Of a DNA stretch of 64,000 nt, positions 1 to 8,188 are shown in pieces. The notes under the pieces were generated by a model. That model had not been told where the DNA came from. It saw only the letters and a program-made list of their open reading frames with translations, and did no database searches. The stretch lies in assembly GCF_040049215.1 (NCBI RefSeq), contig NZ_JBDZDN010000001.1, positions 1,426,001 to 1,490,000 on the forward strand, read 5' to 3'. Positions within the stretch are counted from its first letter, which is position 1; each line of letters begins with the position of its first letter. The stretch is from Mesorhizobium_K sp040049215 (GTDB lineage Bacteria > Pseudomonadota > Alphaproteobacteria > Rhizobiales > Rhizobiaceae). The translations under genes were made by a program, and so were the position numbers.

Positions 1-2196
1 CACCGCCTCGAAGGTATGCGTCTTCACCATGGTCGCCAGCTTTTTCCTCGCCGCATCCGCCTCGCGGATGAACTCGGCATGGCGAAGCTGGTCCTTCAGG
101 TCGACGGTGAGCAGATAGTTCTCGTAGTGCAGCCGGACATATTTGCGGCGCGCCTTCTCCGGCCAGTCGGCAAGCCCCGCGGCAAGCCGTTCGCGCGCCC
201 CGCTAGCGCGTTCGGCGCGCGTCACCTCGGAGAAGCCGCCGGTCAGGAGCAGTTCGGTCTCGTAGTAGAGCGTGCGCAGGAGCTGGCCCTTCCAGCCGTT
301 CCACACGCCCGGCCCGACGCCCCTGATATCGCATACGGTGAGCACCAGCAGCAGTTTCAGCCGCTCGACCGACTGCACGACCGAGGCGAAATCGTCGATC
401 GTCTTCCTGTCGTTGAGGTCGCGCGTCTGCGCCGTCATCGACATGACGAGATGGTTCTCCACCAGCCAGGCGACGGTCTCGGTGTCGGCCGCCGACAGGC
501 CCATATGCGGACAGATGCGCCGCGCGATCCTCGCGCCAGCCTCGGAATGGTCCTCGGGCCGGCCCTTGGCGATGTCGTGCAGCAGCACTGCCACGTAGAG
601 CACCTCGCGGCTTTTCCTGAGACCAGGCATCAGCGCGTGCGACAGCGGATGGATCCTCTCTCCGTCGCCGCGCTCGATCTCGTGCAGCACGCCGATGCAG
701 CGGATGAGGTGCTCGTCGATCGTGTAGTGGTGATACATCGAGAACTGCATCATCGCGACGATCTTGCCGAAGTCGGGGATCAGCCTGCCGAGCAGGCCGG
801 CCTCGTTCATCCGCCGCAGGTTGAGATCCGGATTGCGGTCCGAAGTCAGAAGATCGAGGAACAGCCTGTTCGCTTCCGGGTCGCGGCGCAGGTTCCTGTC
901 GACGAGGCCAAGCGAGCGGGTGAGCAGCTTCAGCGCGTCGGGGTGGAATTCCAGCCCGTGCTTGTCGGCGAACCAGAACAGCCTCAGCATGTTGACCGGA
1001 TCGCGCCGGAAGACGTCGGCGTCGGCGATGTTGATGCGGTGGTTGTCGACGATGAAATCGCTGGTGCCGGCGAGCTTGCGCTTGCGGCGCTGGAACGTCA
1101 GGAAGATGCGGTTGAAGCCGGGAACGTGTTTTGCCTGCTCCTCCTCCAGCGCCGCGCAGAAGATGCGGGTCAGGTCGCCGACCTCCTTGGCGATCAGGAA
1201 GTAGTGCTTCATGAAGCGCTCGACCGCCGACAGGCCGGGATGCCGGGTGTAGCCCAGCCGCTGCGCGATCTCGCTCTGGATGTCGAAATGCAGCCGCTCC
1301 TCGGCCTTTCCGGTCACGAAATGCATGTGGCAGCGCACGGCCCACAGGAAGTCTTCCGCCTTGCGGAACTGATCGTATTCCCCCTGGGTGAACACGCCCT
1401 GGTCGACCAGTTCGTCGGCCGTGCGCACGCGATAGAAATATTTGCCGATCCAGAACAGCGTCTGCAGGTCGCGCAAGCCGCCCTTGCCGTCCTTGACGTT
1501 GGGCTCGACGAGGTAGCGCGTATCGCCCGCCTTGGCGTGGCGGTCGTCGCGCTCGGCGAGCTTGGCCTGCACGTATTCGGTGCCGGTGCCCTTCACCACC
1601 TCCTTGTCGAATCGCACGATCAGCTCGTCGTAGAGCGCCTGTTCGGCCCACAGGAAACGCGCCTCCAGGATCGAGGTGCGGATTGTGATGTCGGCGCGCG
1701 ACAGGCGCACGCATTCGTCGATGTTGCGCGTCGCATGCCCGACCTTCAGTCCCATGTCCCATAGCATGTAGAGCATGTATTCGACGACGGCTTCGCCCCA
1801 GGGCGTCTGCCTGGCGGGCAGCAGGAAGAGCAGGTCGATGTCGGAGCCCGGCGCCAGCGTGCCGCGGCCGTAGCCGCCGGTCGCCACCACCGCCATGCGC
1901 GGGCCGGGCGGCTTGCCCTTCCCGTTGGGAACCTGCGTCAAGGCGAAGTCGTGCAGCGCGCGGATGATCTCGTCCATCAGGTGCGACAGCCGCATCGCGC
2001 AGGCCGTGCCCCCGCCATCCTCGAGCAGCATCGTCTCGGCAGTCTGCCGGCCGGCGGCCAGGCTCTCCTTGAAGAGCGCGAGCGCCTTTGCCCGCGCCTC
2101 GGCCGGCGTGCCAGCCTTTCCGGCCCGCGCGTCGAGCTTGCGCCGCAGCGCCGCGCCGTCGATCATGTCTTCGAGCTTGAGGGGAATCTTAGCCAT
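1..2196 (-). CDS. glnD: Bifunctional PII uridylyltransferase / uridylyl-removing enzyme GlnD (3' end outside window)
   Basis: GlnD uridylylates and deuridylylates the PII proteins GlnB/GlnK in response to glutamine, so it is the primary nitrogen sensor. The reading frame opens at ATG 2196 (MAKIPLKLEDM) and runs off the left edge, so about 732 residues are visible. The nucleotidyltransferase signature GSDIDLLF lies near residue 117, and the HD-domain motif LLHDIAKG with the upstream HHYTIDEH lies near residues 460-500. The C-terminal ACT domains must be outside the window. The next gene on the same strand ends 134 bases upstream of the start, with a pair of palindromic repeats between. Family assignment is secure. 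Confidence 0.95.
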   Translation of the reverse strand, partial: MAKIPLKLEDMIDGAALRRKLDARAGKAGTPAEARAKALALFKESLAAGRQTAETMLLEDGGGTACAMRLSHLMDEIIRALHDFALTQVPNGKGKPPGPRMAVVATGGYGRGTLAPGSDIDLLFLLPARQTPWGEAVVEYMLYMLWDMGLKVGHATRNIDECVRLSRADITIRTSILEARFLWAEQALYDELIVRFDKEVVKGTGTEYVQAKLAERDDRHAKAGDTRYLVEPNVKDGKGGLRDLQTLFWIGKYFYRVRTADELVDQGVFTQGEYDQFRKAEDFLWAVRCHMHFVTGKAEERLHFDIQSEIAQRLGYTRHPGLSAVERFMKHYFLIAKEVGDLTRIFCAALEEEQAKHVPGFNRIFLTFQRRKRKLAGTSDFIVDNHRINIADADVFRRDPVNMLRLFWFADKHGLEFHPDALKLLTRSLGLVDRNLRRDPEANRLFLDLLTSDRNPDLNLRRMNEAGLLGRLIPDFGKIVAMMQFSMYHHYTIDEHLIRCIGVLHEIERGDGERIHPLSHALMPGLRKSREVLYVAVLLHDIAKGRPEDHSEAGARIARRICPHMGLSAADTETVAWLVENHLVMSMTAQTRDLNDRKTIDDFASVVQSVERLKLLLVLTVCDIRGVGPGVWNGWKGQLLRTLYYETELLLTGGFSEVTRAERASGARERLAAGLADWPEKARRKYVRLHYENYLLTVDLKDQLRHAEFIREADAARKKLATMVKTHTFEAV

Positions 2197-2223
2197 TGGG
2201 CCTCGGCGTCACGGCGCGTCTAT

Positions 2224-2328
2224 AGAGCAATTCCCCGAAAAGTGGAAACCGGTTTTACGGCCGGAATTGCGGCGGACAGACGAACTATTTCGGGACAGGC
2301 GCAAACCGGTTTTACGGCAGGGATTGCC
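2224..2328. repeat. Two diverged copies of a rhizobial palindromic (REP-like) repeat
   Basis: Copy one (about 2224-2270) begins GAGCAATTCC and ends GGAATTGC, so its ends can pair around an internal AAACCGGTTTT. Copy two (about 2289-2328) shares AAACCGGTTTTACGGC and the GATTGC end but has lost part of the left arm. Elements of this appearance are common between genes in Mesorhizobium and relatives. Here they fill the gap between the 3' end of a GGDEF/EAL gene and glnD. Confidence 0.7.
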
Positions 2329-2329
2329 C

Positions 2330-4990
2330 CTATGACGCCTCGCGCATCAGGCGGGCGCGGGCGAAGGCCTTGAGATCGGCGTTGCTCATCGCACGCGCGA
2401 AGGCATGGCCCTGCAGCGCGTTGCAGCCGAGCATTTTCAGTACGCGCGCATGCTCCATCGTCTCGACGCCCTCCGCCAGCACCTCGATGCCGAGCGACTT
2501 GCCGATCTCGATGATGGAGCCGACCAGGTGACGCTGCGCCGGCGATTCGAGGACCGGCGTCACCAGCTGGCGGTCGATCTTCAGCCGGCGTGGCTTCAGC
2601 CTGAGCAGGCTGACGATGGACGCATGGCCGGAGCCGAAATCGTCGATCTCGATGTCGATGCCGAGCGCCTTTATCTGCTCGACGTTCCAGGTCACCAGCT
2701 CGTCGTTCTCGTCGAGGAAGATCGATTCGACGAGCTCGAAGGAGATCGTCCCCGGTTTGATGTCGAGCCGGCCCAGGCTGCGGATCAGCTCCTCGTCGTG
2801 CAGACGGCGCGCCGAGACGTTGACCGAAGCCTTGGGTATCTTCAGGCCGCTCGCCGCCCAGTCGTTGAAATCGTTCAATGTCTGCTCGAGGATCATGCGG
2901 TCGATCGTGGCGACCACGTTGAGTTCCTCCGCGATCTTGATGAAGTCGCCCGGCGCCAGCAGCCCCGCCGTCGGGTGATTCCAGCGCGCCAGCGCCTCGA
3001 CGCCGACGATCGTGTGGGTGGCGGCGTCGAACTGGGGTTGGTACCAGGCGACGAATTCTCCGCGTTCGAGGCCCGACAATATGTCGTCGGCGACGCGCTT
3101 CGTGGTGACGATCTCGGCCTGCAGCGCATCGTTGAAGAATTGGTAGCGGTTGCGGCCCCGGCCCTTGGCCCGGTAGAGGGCGAGATCGGCGTTGACGAGC
3201 AGCCGGCGCGGATCCGACACATGGTCGAGATCGCAGGCGATGCCGATGGAGACCCCGAAGCGGCATTCGTGGCCGTGATAGGGCACCGGCTGGTGCATCT
3301 GCTCGACGATGCGGTCCGCAAGCTTGGCGAGCAGTTCGTTCCAGCGTGGCTTGTCGGCCGCGTCGATCTTGCACAGCACGACGAACTCGTCGCCGCCGAC
3401 CCGGGCGATGAAGTCGCCCGACCTGAGGTTTGCCCTGAGGACCCGCGACGCGTGCACCAGCATGGCGTCGCCGGCGGCGTGGCCAAGCGTGTCGTTGATC
3501 TGCTTGAAGCGGTCGAGGTCGAGGTGCAGCAACCCGGCGCGCTCGCCTTCGCTCTCGAACCTTTCGACATGCGAGGCCAGCATGTCGTCGAGGTAGCGGC
3601 GGTTGGGCAGGCCGGTCAGCGAATCGTGCAGCGCGTTGAACTCGATCCGTTCCTTGGCCGCCTCGAGCTCGGCGTTGCGCGCCTCGGTCAGCATTTTCGC
3701 GCGCTTCAGGTCGTCGGCTAGCGCGACGTCGGCCGTCGCGTCCCAGTTGACGCCGACGATGCGCACGGTCCCGTCGCGGTGGCGGTAGGTCTTCGCGCCT
3801 TCGCGCAGATGCCTGACCTCGCCGCCGGGCAGCAGCAGGCGGTATTCCGTCTGGAACGCCTCGCCGGTCGACGCGACGCGTTCCGTTTCCCTGAGCACCC
3901 GCGCCAGGTCGTCCGGGTGTATCCTGCGCTCCCAGTCGGCATAGGTCCGGGGCTTCCTGTCGGCCGGGTAGCCATAAAGCTGGTTGACCCGGTCGTCCCA
4001 AAGCAGTTCGTTGGTCTCCGTATTCAGTTCCCACACGCCGATCTGCGAGCTGTCGAGCGCCAGCTTGAGGCGGCGCGACAGACGCTCCAGCTCCATCTCG
4101 CGCCGGCGCAGCTCGTCGATGTTTTTCAGCCTCTCGCCGATCAGCCTTCCCGTCACCAGTGCCGGGATCATGATCAGCGAGCCGGCGAACAGGATCGCCA
4201 GTCTCAGCATCCACGCATTGGGCGGCGTCTGGTCCCAGCCGCCCTTCGGCGCCGCCGCGATTCGCCACGAGCCCGAAGGCAGCAGCACTTCGGCCGTCAC
4301 CGGATCGTTCGCGGCCGCCCTGCCGTCGCCGAAGAACGGCTCGCCTCTGCTTCCCGTGCCGTCGCGGCCGGAGATGGAGATCTCGATCGGCAGGTTGTTG
4401 TCGAGCAGTCCGCTTTCCCGGTAAAGCCGTTCCATGTCCACAACGGCCGAGACGATGCCCCAGAACCGCTTGGGGCTATGGCCGTTCTCGATGAAGACGG
4501 GAAAGCGGCCGATGAAGCCGCGGCCGCCCTGGATGAGGTCGACCGGTCCGGCAAGCACAAGCTCGCCGGTGTCGCGGGCGCGCAGCGCCGCCTCGCGCTG
4601 CGCCTTGTTCTCGTTGTAGTTCAACCCCATCGCCGCCTCGTTCCCCTTGATAGGGTGGACCATGGCGACCACGAGGTCCGGCGCGCCGGCGACGATGCTG
4701 AGCTGCGACCGGCGGTCGATCAGCTTGCTGGCGAGTTCCGTGAAGCGCTCCTGGCTCATGTCCGGCTCGGTCGTCAGCGTGGCGACGAGACCGCGCACCA
4801 GCTGGATGTTGCCGTTGATGTGGCCTTCGAGCCGCGCGCGGATCAGGCTGACTTGGGCCAGCACGTCGGCACGCATCCGCCCCTCGTTGATGCGGCGGTT
4901 CTGGTATTCGGCGAACAGCGCGGCCACGACGATAACCAGAAGCGCAAGCGCGGCCGGCACATTGGTCGGCTTCCAGATCAGACGCAGCAT
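2330..4990 (-). CDS. CHASE-PAS-GGDEF-EAL membrane protein (cyclic di-GMP turnover)
   Basis: A bifunctional cyclic di-GMP protein with a periplasmic sensor. From ATG 4990 the order is an N-terminal membrane segment (about residues 8-28), a CHASE-like periplasmic region to about residue 200, a second membrane segment, a PAS/PAC domain (about 250-370), GGDEF (about 390-560) and EAL (about 570-830). GGDEF is intact and an RSGD inhibitory site lies exactly five residues upstream. EAL keeps VEALARW, NVSARR, DDFGSG and LKIDR, so both activities look possible. The frame stays open to an ATG at 5167, but that extension (59 residues) looks non-conserved and lies in AT-rich, promoter-like DNA. TTG 5020 is another possible start. 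What the sensor detects cannot be read from the sequence. Confidence 0.88.
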   Translation of the reverse strand: MLRLIWKPTNVPAALALLVIVVAALFAEYQNRRINEGRMRADVLAQVSLIRARLEGHINGNIQLVRGLVATLTTEPDMSQERFTELASKLIDRRSQLSIVAGAPDLVVAMVHPIKGNEAAMGLNYNENKAQREAALRARDTGELVLAGPVDLIQGGRGFIGRFPVFIENGHSPKRFWGIVSAVVDMERLYRESGLLDNNLPIEISISGRDGTGSRGEPFFGDGRAAANDPVTAEVLLPSGSWRIAAAPKGGWDQTPPNAWMLRLAILFAGSLIMIPALVTGRLIGERLKNIDELRRREMELERLSRRLKLALDSSQIGVWELNTETNELLWDDRVNQLYGYPADRKPRTYADWERRIHPDDLARVLRETERVASTGEAFQTEYRLLLPGGEVRHLREGAKTYRHRDGTVRIVGVNWDATADVALADDLKRAKMLTEARNAELEAAKERIEFNALHDSLTGLPNRRYLDDMLASHVERFESEGERAGLLHLDLDRFKQINDTLGHAAGDAMLVHASRVLRANLRSGDFIARVGGDEFVVLCKIDAADKPRWNELLAKLADRIVEQMHQPVPYHGHECRFGVSIGIACDLDHVSDPRRLLVNADLALYRAKGRGRNRYQFFNDALQAEIVTTKRVADDILSGLERGEFVAWYQPQFDAATHTIVGVEALARWNHPTAGLLAPGDFIKIAEELNVVATIDRMILEQTLNDFNDWAASGLKIPKASVNVSARRLHDEELIRSLGRLDIKPGTISFELVESIFLDENDELVTWNVEQIKALGIDIEIDDFGSGHASIVSLLRLKPRRLKIDRQLVTPVLESPAQRHLVGSIIEIGKSLGIEVLAEGVETMEHARVLKMLGCNALQGHAFARAMSNADLKAFARARLMREAS

Positions 4991-5354
4991 GCTGCGCAGG
5001 GCGTCGAGCGAAGCTCTCAATTTGATTGCCTGCGTGCTGTTTGGGCGCGAACCTGCTGACGCTATGATGGACTCTTTAAATAGGAGCTTAAGAAAAGCAC
5101 CGAATTCCAATAAGTTTTGACCAATATGCTTTACGTTAGTTGGATGCGCAGGGCGCGCGCGAAACATGCGCCGAGTATTCCCATGATTATCTGAAACGGA
5201 AAGTTGTGTCTGGCTGACGCGGCGTCAGCGACCGATTGTCTTTTGCTCGGGCAATGCTCCCGCCGACAAGGTCGACCCGCTAGCGGTCGGCGGCCGCTCG
5301 CGCAGTTTCCGGCGTCCCGTAGCCGGGCCAGAACTTCGCCCGCCCAGGCAAGCG

Positions 5355-8060
5355 TCAGGGCTTCCCGCCCAACCCCTTCAGCCGGTACAGCGCTTCCAGC
5401 GCCTCGCGCGGGGTCAGTTCGTCCGGGTTCATCGAGGCGAGCGCCTCGCCAAGCGCGTCGGTCCTGGCCGGCAGCGGCGCTTCGCGACGGGCGACGGCCG
5501 AAAACAGCGGCAGATCATCCACCAGTCGGTCGGCCTTGCCGGCGGATTCGCCGGTTTCGAGTTGCGCCAGCACATCCTTGGCCCGGCTGACGACGGCGGC
5601 GGGCAGGCCGGCGAGCCGCGCAACCTGGACGCCGTAGCTGCGGTCGGCCGCCCCCTTCGCCACTTCATGCAGGAAGACCACGTCGCCTTCCCATTCCTTG
5701 ACGCGCATGGTCACGTTGTGCAGCCGGGAGAGCTTTCCCGACAGCGCCGTCATCTCGTGGAAATGGGTGGCGAAGATCGCCCTGGCGCGATTGTGCTCGT
5801 GCAGATATTCGACCGCCGCCCAGGCGATCGACAGGCCGTCGAAGGTCGCGGTCCCGCGCCCGATCTCGTCGAGGATAACAAGCGAGCGTTCTCCCGCCTG
5901 GTTGAGGATCGCGGCCGTTTCGACCATCTCGACCATGAAGGTCGAGCGGCCGCGCGCCAGATCGTCCGACGCGCCGACACGGGAAAACAGCCGGTCGACC
6001 ACGCCGATATGGGCGGCGCGCGCCGGCACATATGAGCCCGTCTGCGCCATGATGGCGATCAGCGCGTTCTGCCGCAGGAAGGTCGACTTGCCGCCCATGT
6101 TCGGACCGGTGAGCAGCCAGATCGCGCCTTTCCCAGTGCCGTTCTCGGGTGAGAGGTCGCAGTCGTTGGCGACGAACGGGCTTTCGGCCTGTTTGCGCAG
6201 CGCCTGCTCGACCACCGGATGACGCCCCGCTTGAATCGCGAATGCCAGGCTGCCGTCGACCGAGGGCCGGCAGTAATCCTCCGCTTCCGCCAGGCAGGCG
6301 AGCGCGGCCGACACGTCGAGCGTGCTGAGCGCCGCGGCGCCCGCGCGGATCGTGGCGGCCGCGGCGACTGCCTCGCCGACCAGACGGTCGAACGCCGCAA
6401 GCTCGATCGACAGCGCCACGCCCGCCGCGTTGGCGATCTTGCTTTCCAGCCCGGCCAGCTCCGTCGTGGTGAAGCGCATCGCGTTGGCCATGGTCTGGCG
6501 GTGGATGAAGCGCCCCTTCGCCGCGTCCGTACCGGTCATCACGGCGTGATGGTTGGCCGTCACCTCGATGTAGTAGCCGAGCACGTTGTTGTGCCTGATC
6601 TTCAGCGACCGGATGCCGGTTTCCTCGATGAGGTCGCGTTCCAGCGCCATGATCACGCGCCGCGATTCGGTCGCCAGCCCGCGTGCCTCGTCCAGCTCGC
6701 CGTCGTAGCCTTCGCGCAGGAAGCCGCCGTCGCGCTTCAGGAGCGGCAACTCGTCGGCCAGCGCCTCGTCGAGGTGCAGCGCGAAGTCTTGGGGCAGCGC
6801 CGCGACCGCCTGCATCGCCTCGGCCAGTTCGTCGGGCAGTTGCGCGCCGGCAAACAATGCCGCGGCCTCGCGCGCGGCGCCAAAGCCCGCACGCAGCGCG
6901 CCGAGGTCGCGCGGGCCGCCGCGGTTGAGTGCCAGCCGGGTCAGAGCGCGCGGCATGTCGGCGACGCTCTTCAGCGCCGACCTCAGCGCGTCGCGCAAAC
7001 CTGTCTCCGCAACGAAGAAGCCGACCGCATCGAGCCGCCGGTTGATTTCAGCCGGGTCGGTCAGCGGCGCCGTCAGGCGGTCCGCCAGCAGCCTGGCGCC
7101 GCCGCCGGTGACCGTGCGGTCGATCGCCCTGAACAGCGAGCCGTCGCGGCTGCCCGACAGCGTCCTCATCAGCTCGAGATTGGCGCGCGTCGCAGGGTCG
7201 ATGAACAGCGTGGCGCCGCTCTCCTCGCGCTCGGGGAAATTGAGCGGCGGCCGTTCGGCCTTCTGGGTCTTCTCGACATAGGCGACGATCGCCGAGATCG
7301 CCGACAGCTCCGCGCGCGAGAACGCTCCAAAACTGTCCGGCGTCGCGATATCGTAGAAGCGCGCGATGCGGCCGGCAGCCGCGCTTGAATCGAACAGCGC
7401 GGCGGGCTGCGGACTGGCGACACGGCCGAGCACATCGAAGACGGCCTTCAGCTCCGCATCGTGGAACACCGCGTCGGCGACGATCAGCTCCCTGGGGTCG
7501 ACGCGGAAGATGTCCGAGGCGAGCCGGTCGGCGTCGGTCTCGGCCACCCGGAATGCGCCGGTCGACATCTCGATCCAGGCCAGCGCGTAGGAATTTTCGC
7601 TGCTTCCCTTCACCCGTCCCAGCGCCATCAAAAAACTCGACTCCGAGGGAGCGAGCAGCTTCTCCTCGGTGATGGTGCCCGGAGTCACCAGCCGCACCAC
7701 GTCGCGCCGCACCACCGACTTGCCGCCGCGCTTCCTGGCCTCGGCCGGGTCCTCGATCTGCTCGCAGACGGCCACGCGGAAGCCCAGCGCGATCAGCTTC
7801 TGCAGGTAGTCGTCGGCGGCATGCACCGGCACGCCGCACATCGGTATGTCCTGGCCGAGATGCTTGCCGCGCTTGGTGAGGACTATCCCCAAGGCGCGCG
7901 ACGCCTCTTCCGCATCGCCGAAGAACAGCTCGTAGAAATCGCCCATGCGGTAGAACAGCAGCGAATCCGGGTTCGCCGCCTTGATCTCCACATACTGCTC
8001 CATCATCGGCGTCGCCGCCGGCTGGGCATTCTCGCGTCTGATCGGCGTCTCGTCGTTCAC
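5355..8060 (-). CDS. mutS: DNA mismatch repair protein MutS
   Basis: MutS recognises mismatches and recruits MutL. About 901 residues, normal for the family. The mismatch-probing FYE motif is at residues 42-44 (GDFYELF), Walker A is TGPNMGGKST and Walker B is VILDEIGRGTATFDG. The GTG at 8060 is preferred because an AAGGA ribosome site lies 4 bases upstream and conserved homology starts soon after. The frame continues to ATG 8150 but that extra sequence resembles no MutS. It is divergent from maeB, with a 128-base shared promoter region. The glnD-mutS-maeB neighbourhood is typical of Rhizobiales. Confidence 0.97.
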   Translation of the reverse strand: MNDETPIRRENAQPAATPMMEQYVEIKAANPDSLLFYRMGDFYELFFGDAEEASRALGIVLTKRGKHLGQDIPMCGVPVHAADDYLQKLIALGFRVAVCEQIEDPAEARKRGGKSVVRRDVVRLVTPGTITEEKLLAPSESSFLMALGRVKGSSENSYALAWIEMSTGAFRVAETDADRLASDIFRVDPRELIVADAVFHDAELKAVFDVLGRVASPQPAALFDSSAAAGRIARFYDIATPDSFGAFSRAELSAISAIVAYVEKTQKAERPPLNFPEREESGATLFIDPATRANLELMRTLSGSRDGSLFRAIDRTVTGGGARLLADRLTAPLTDPAEINRRLDAVGFFVAETGLRDALRSALKSVADMPRALTRLALNRGGPRDLGALRAGFGAAREAAALFAGAQLPDELAEAMQAVAALPQDFALHLDEALADELPLLKRDGGFLREGYDGELDEARGLATESRRVIMALERDLIEETGIRSLKIRHNNVLGYYIEVTANHHAVMTGTDAAKGRFIHRQTMANAMRFTTTELAGLESKIANAAGVALSIELAAFDRLVGEAVAAAATIRAGAAALSTLDVSAALACLAEAEDYCRPSVDGSLAFAIQAGRHPVVEQALRKQAESPFVANDCDLSPENGTGKGAIWLLTGPNMGGKSTFLRQNALIAIMAQTGSYVPARAAHIGVVDRLFSRVGASDDLARGRSTFMVEMVETAAILNQAGERSLVILDEIGRGTATFDGLSIAWAAVEYLHEHNRARAIFATHFHEMTALSGKLSRLHNVTMRVKEWEGDVVFLHEVAKGAADRSYGVQVARLAGLPAAVVSRAKDVLAQLETGESAGKADRLVDDLPLFSAVARREAPLPARTDALGEALASMNPDELTPREALEALYRLKGLGGKP

Positions 8061-8188
8061 GAAATCCTTCCGTCGCGGCAAAAAGCGCCGCGCCCCGCCT
8101 TGTTGGCGCTTTACTCCCCTGAAGTGTAGCCTTAATCCCGAACGCTCCACAAAAACAAAGCGCTTTTCCCTGGGAGGGGATTCCAGCC

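Noticed and set aside
16..1764. Long plus- and minus-strand open frames across the glnD region
   Set aside because: Shadows of glnD, whose true minus-strand frame is open from 2196 to the window edge. The alternative frames are Arg/Ala/Gln-rich without family motifs.
5213..5229. Perfect palindrome GCTGACGC-G-GCGTCAGC downstream of mutS
   Set aside because: Could be a mutS terminator, but there is no T-run in either direction and the one-base centre is poor for a hairpin; left as an unexplained inverted repeat.
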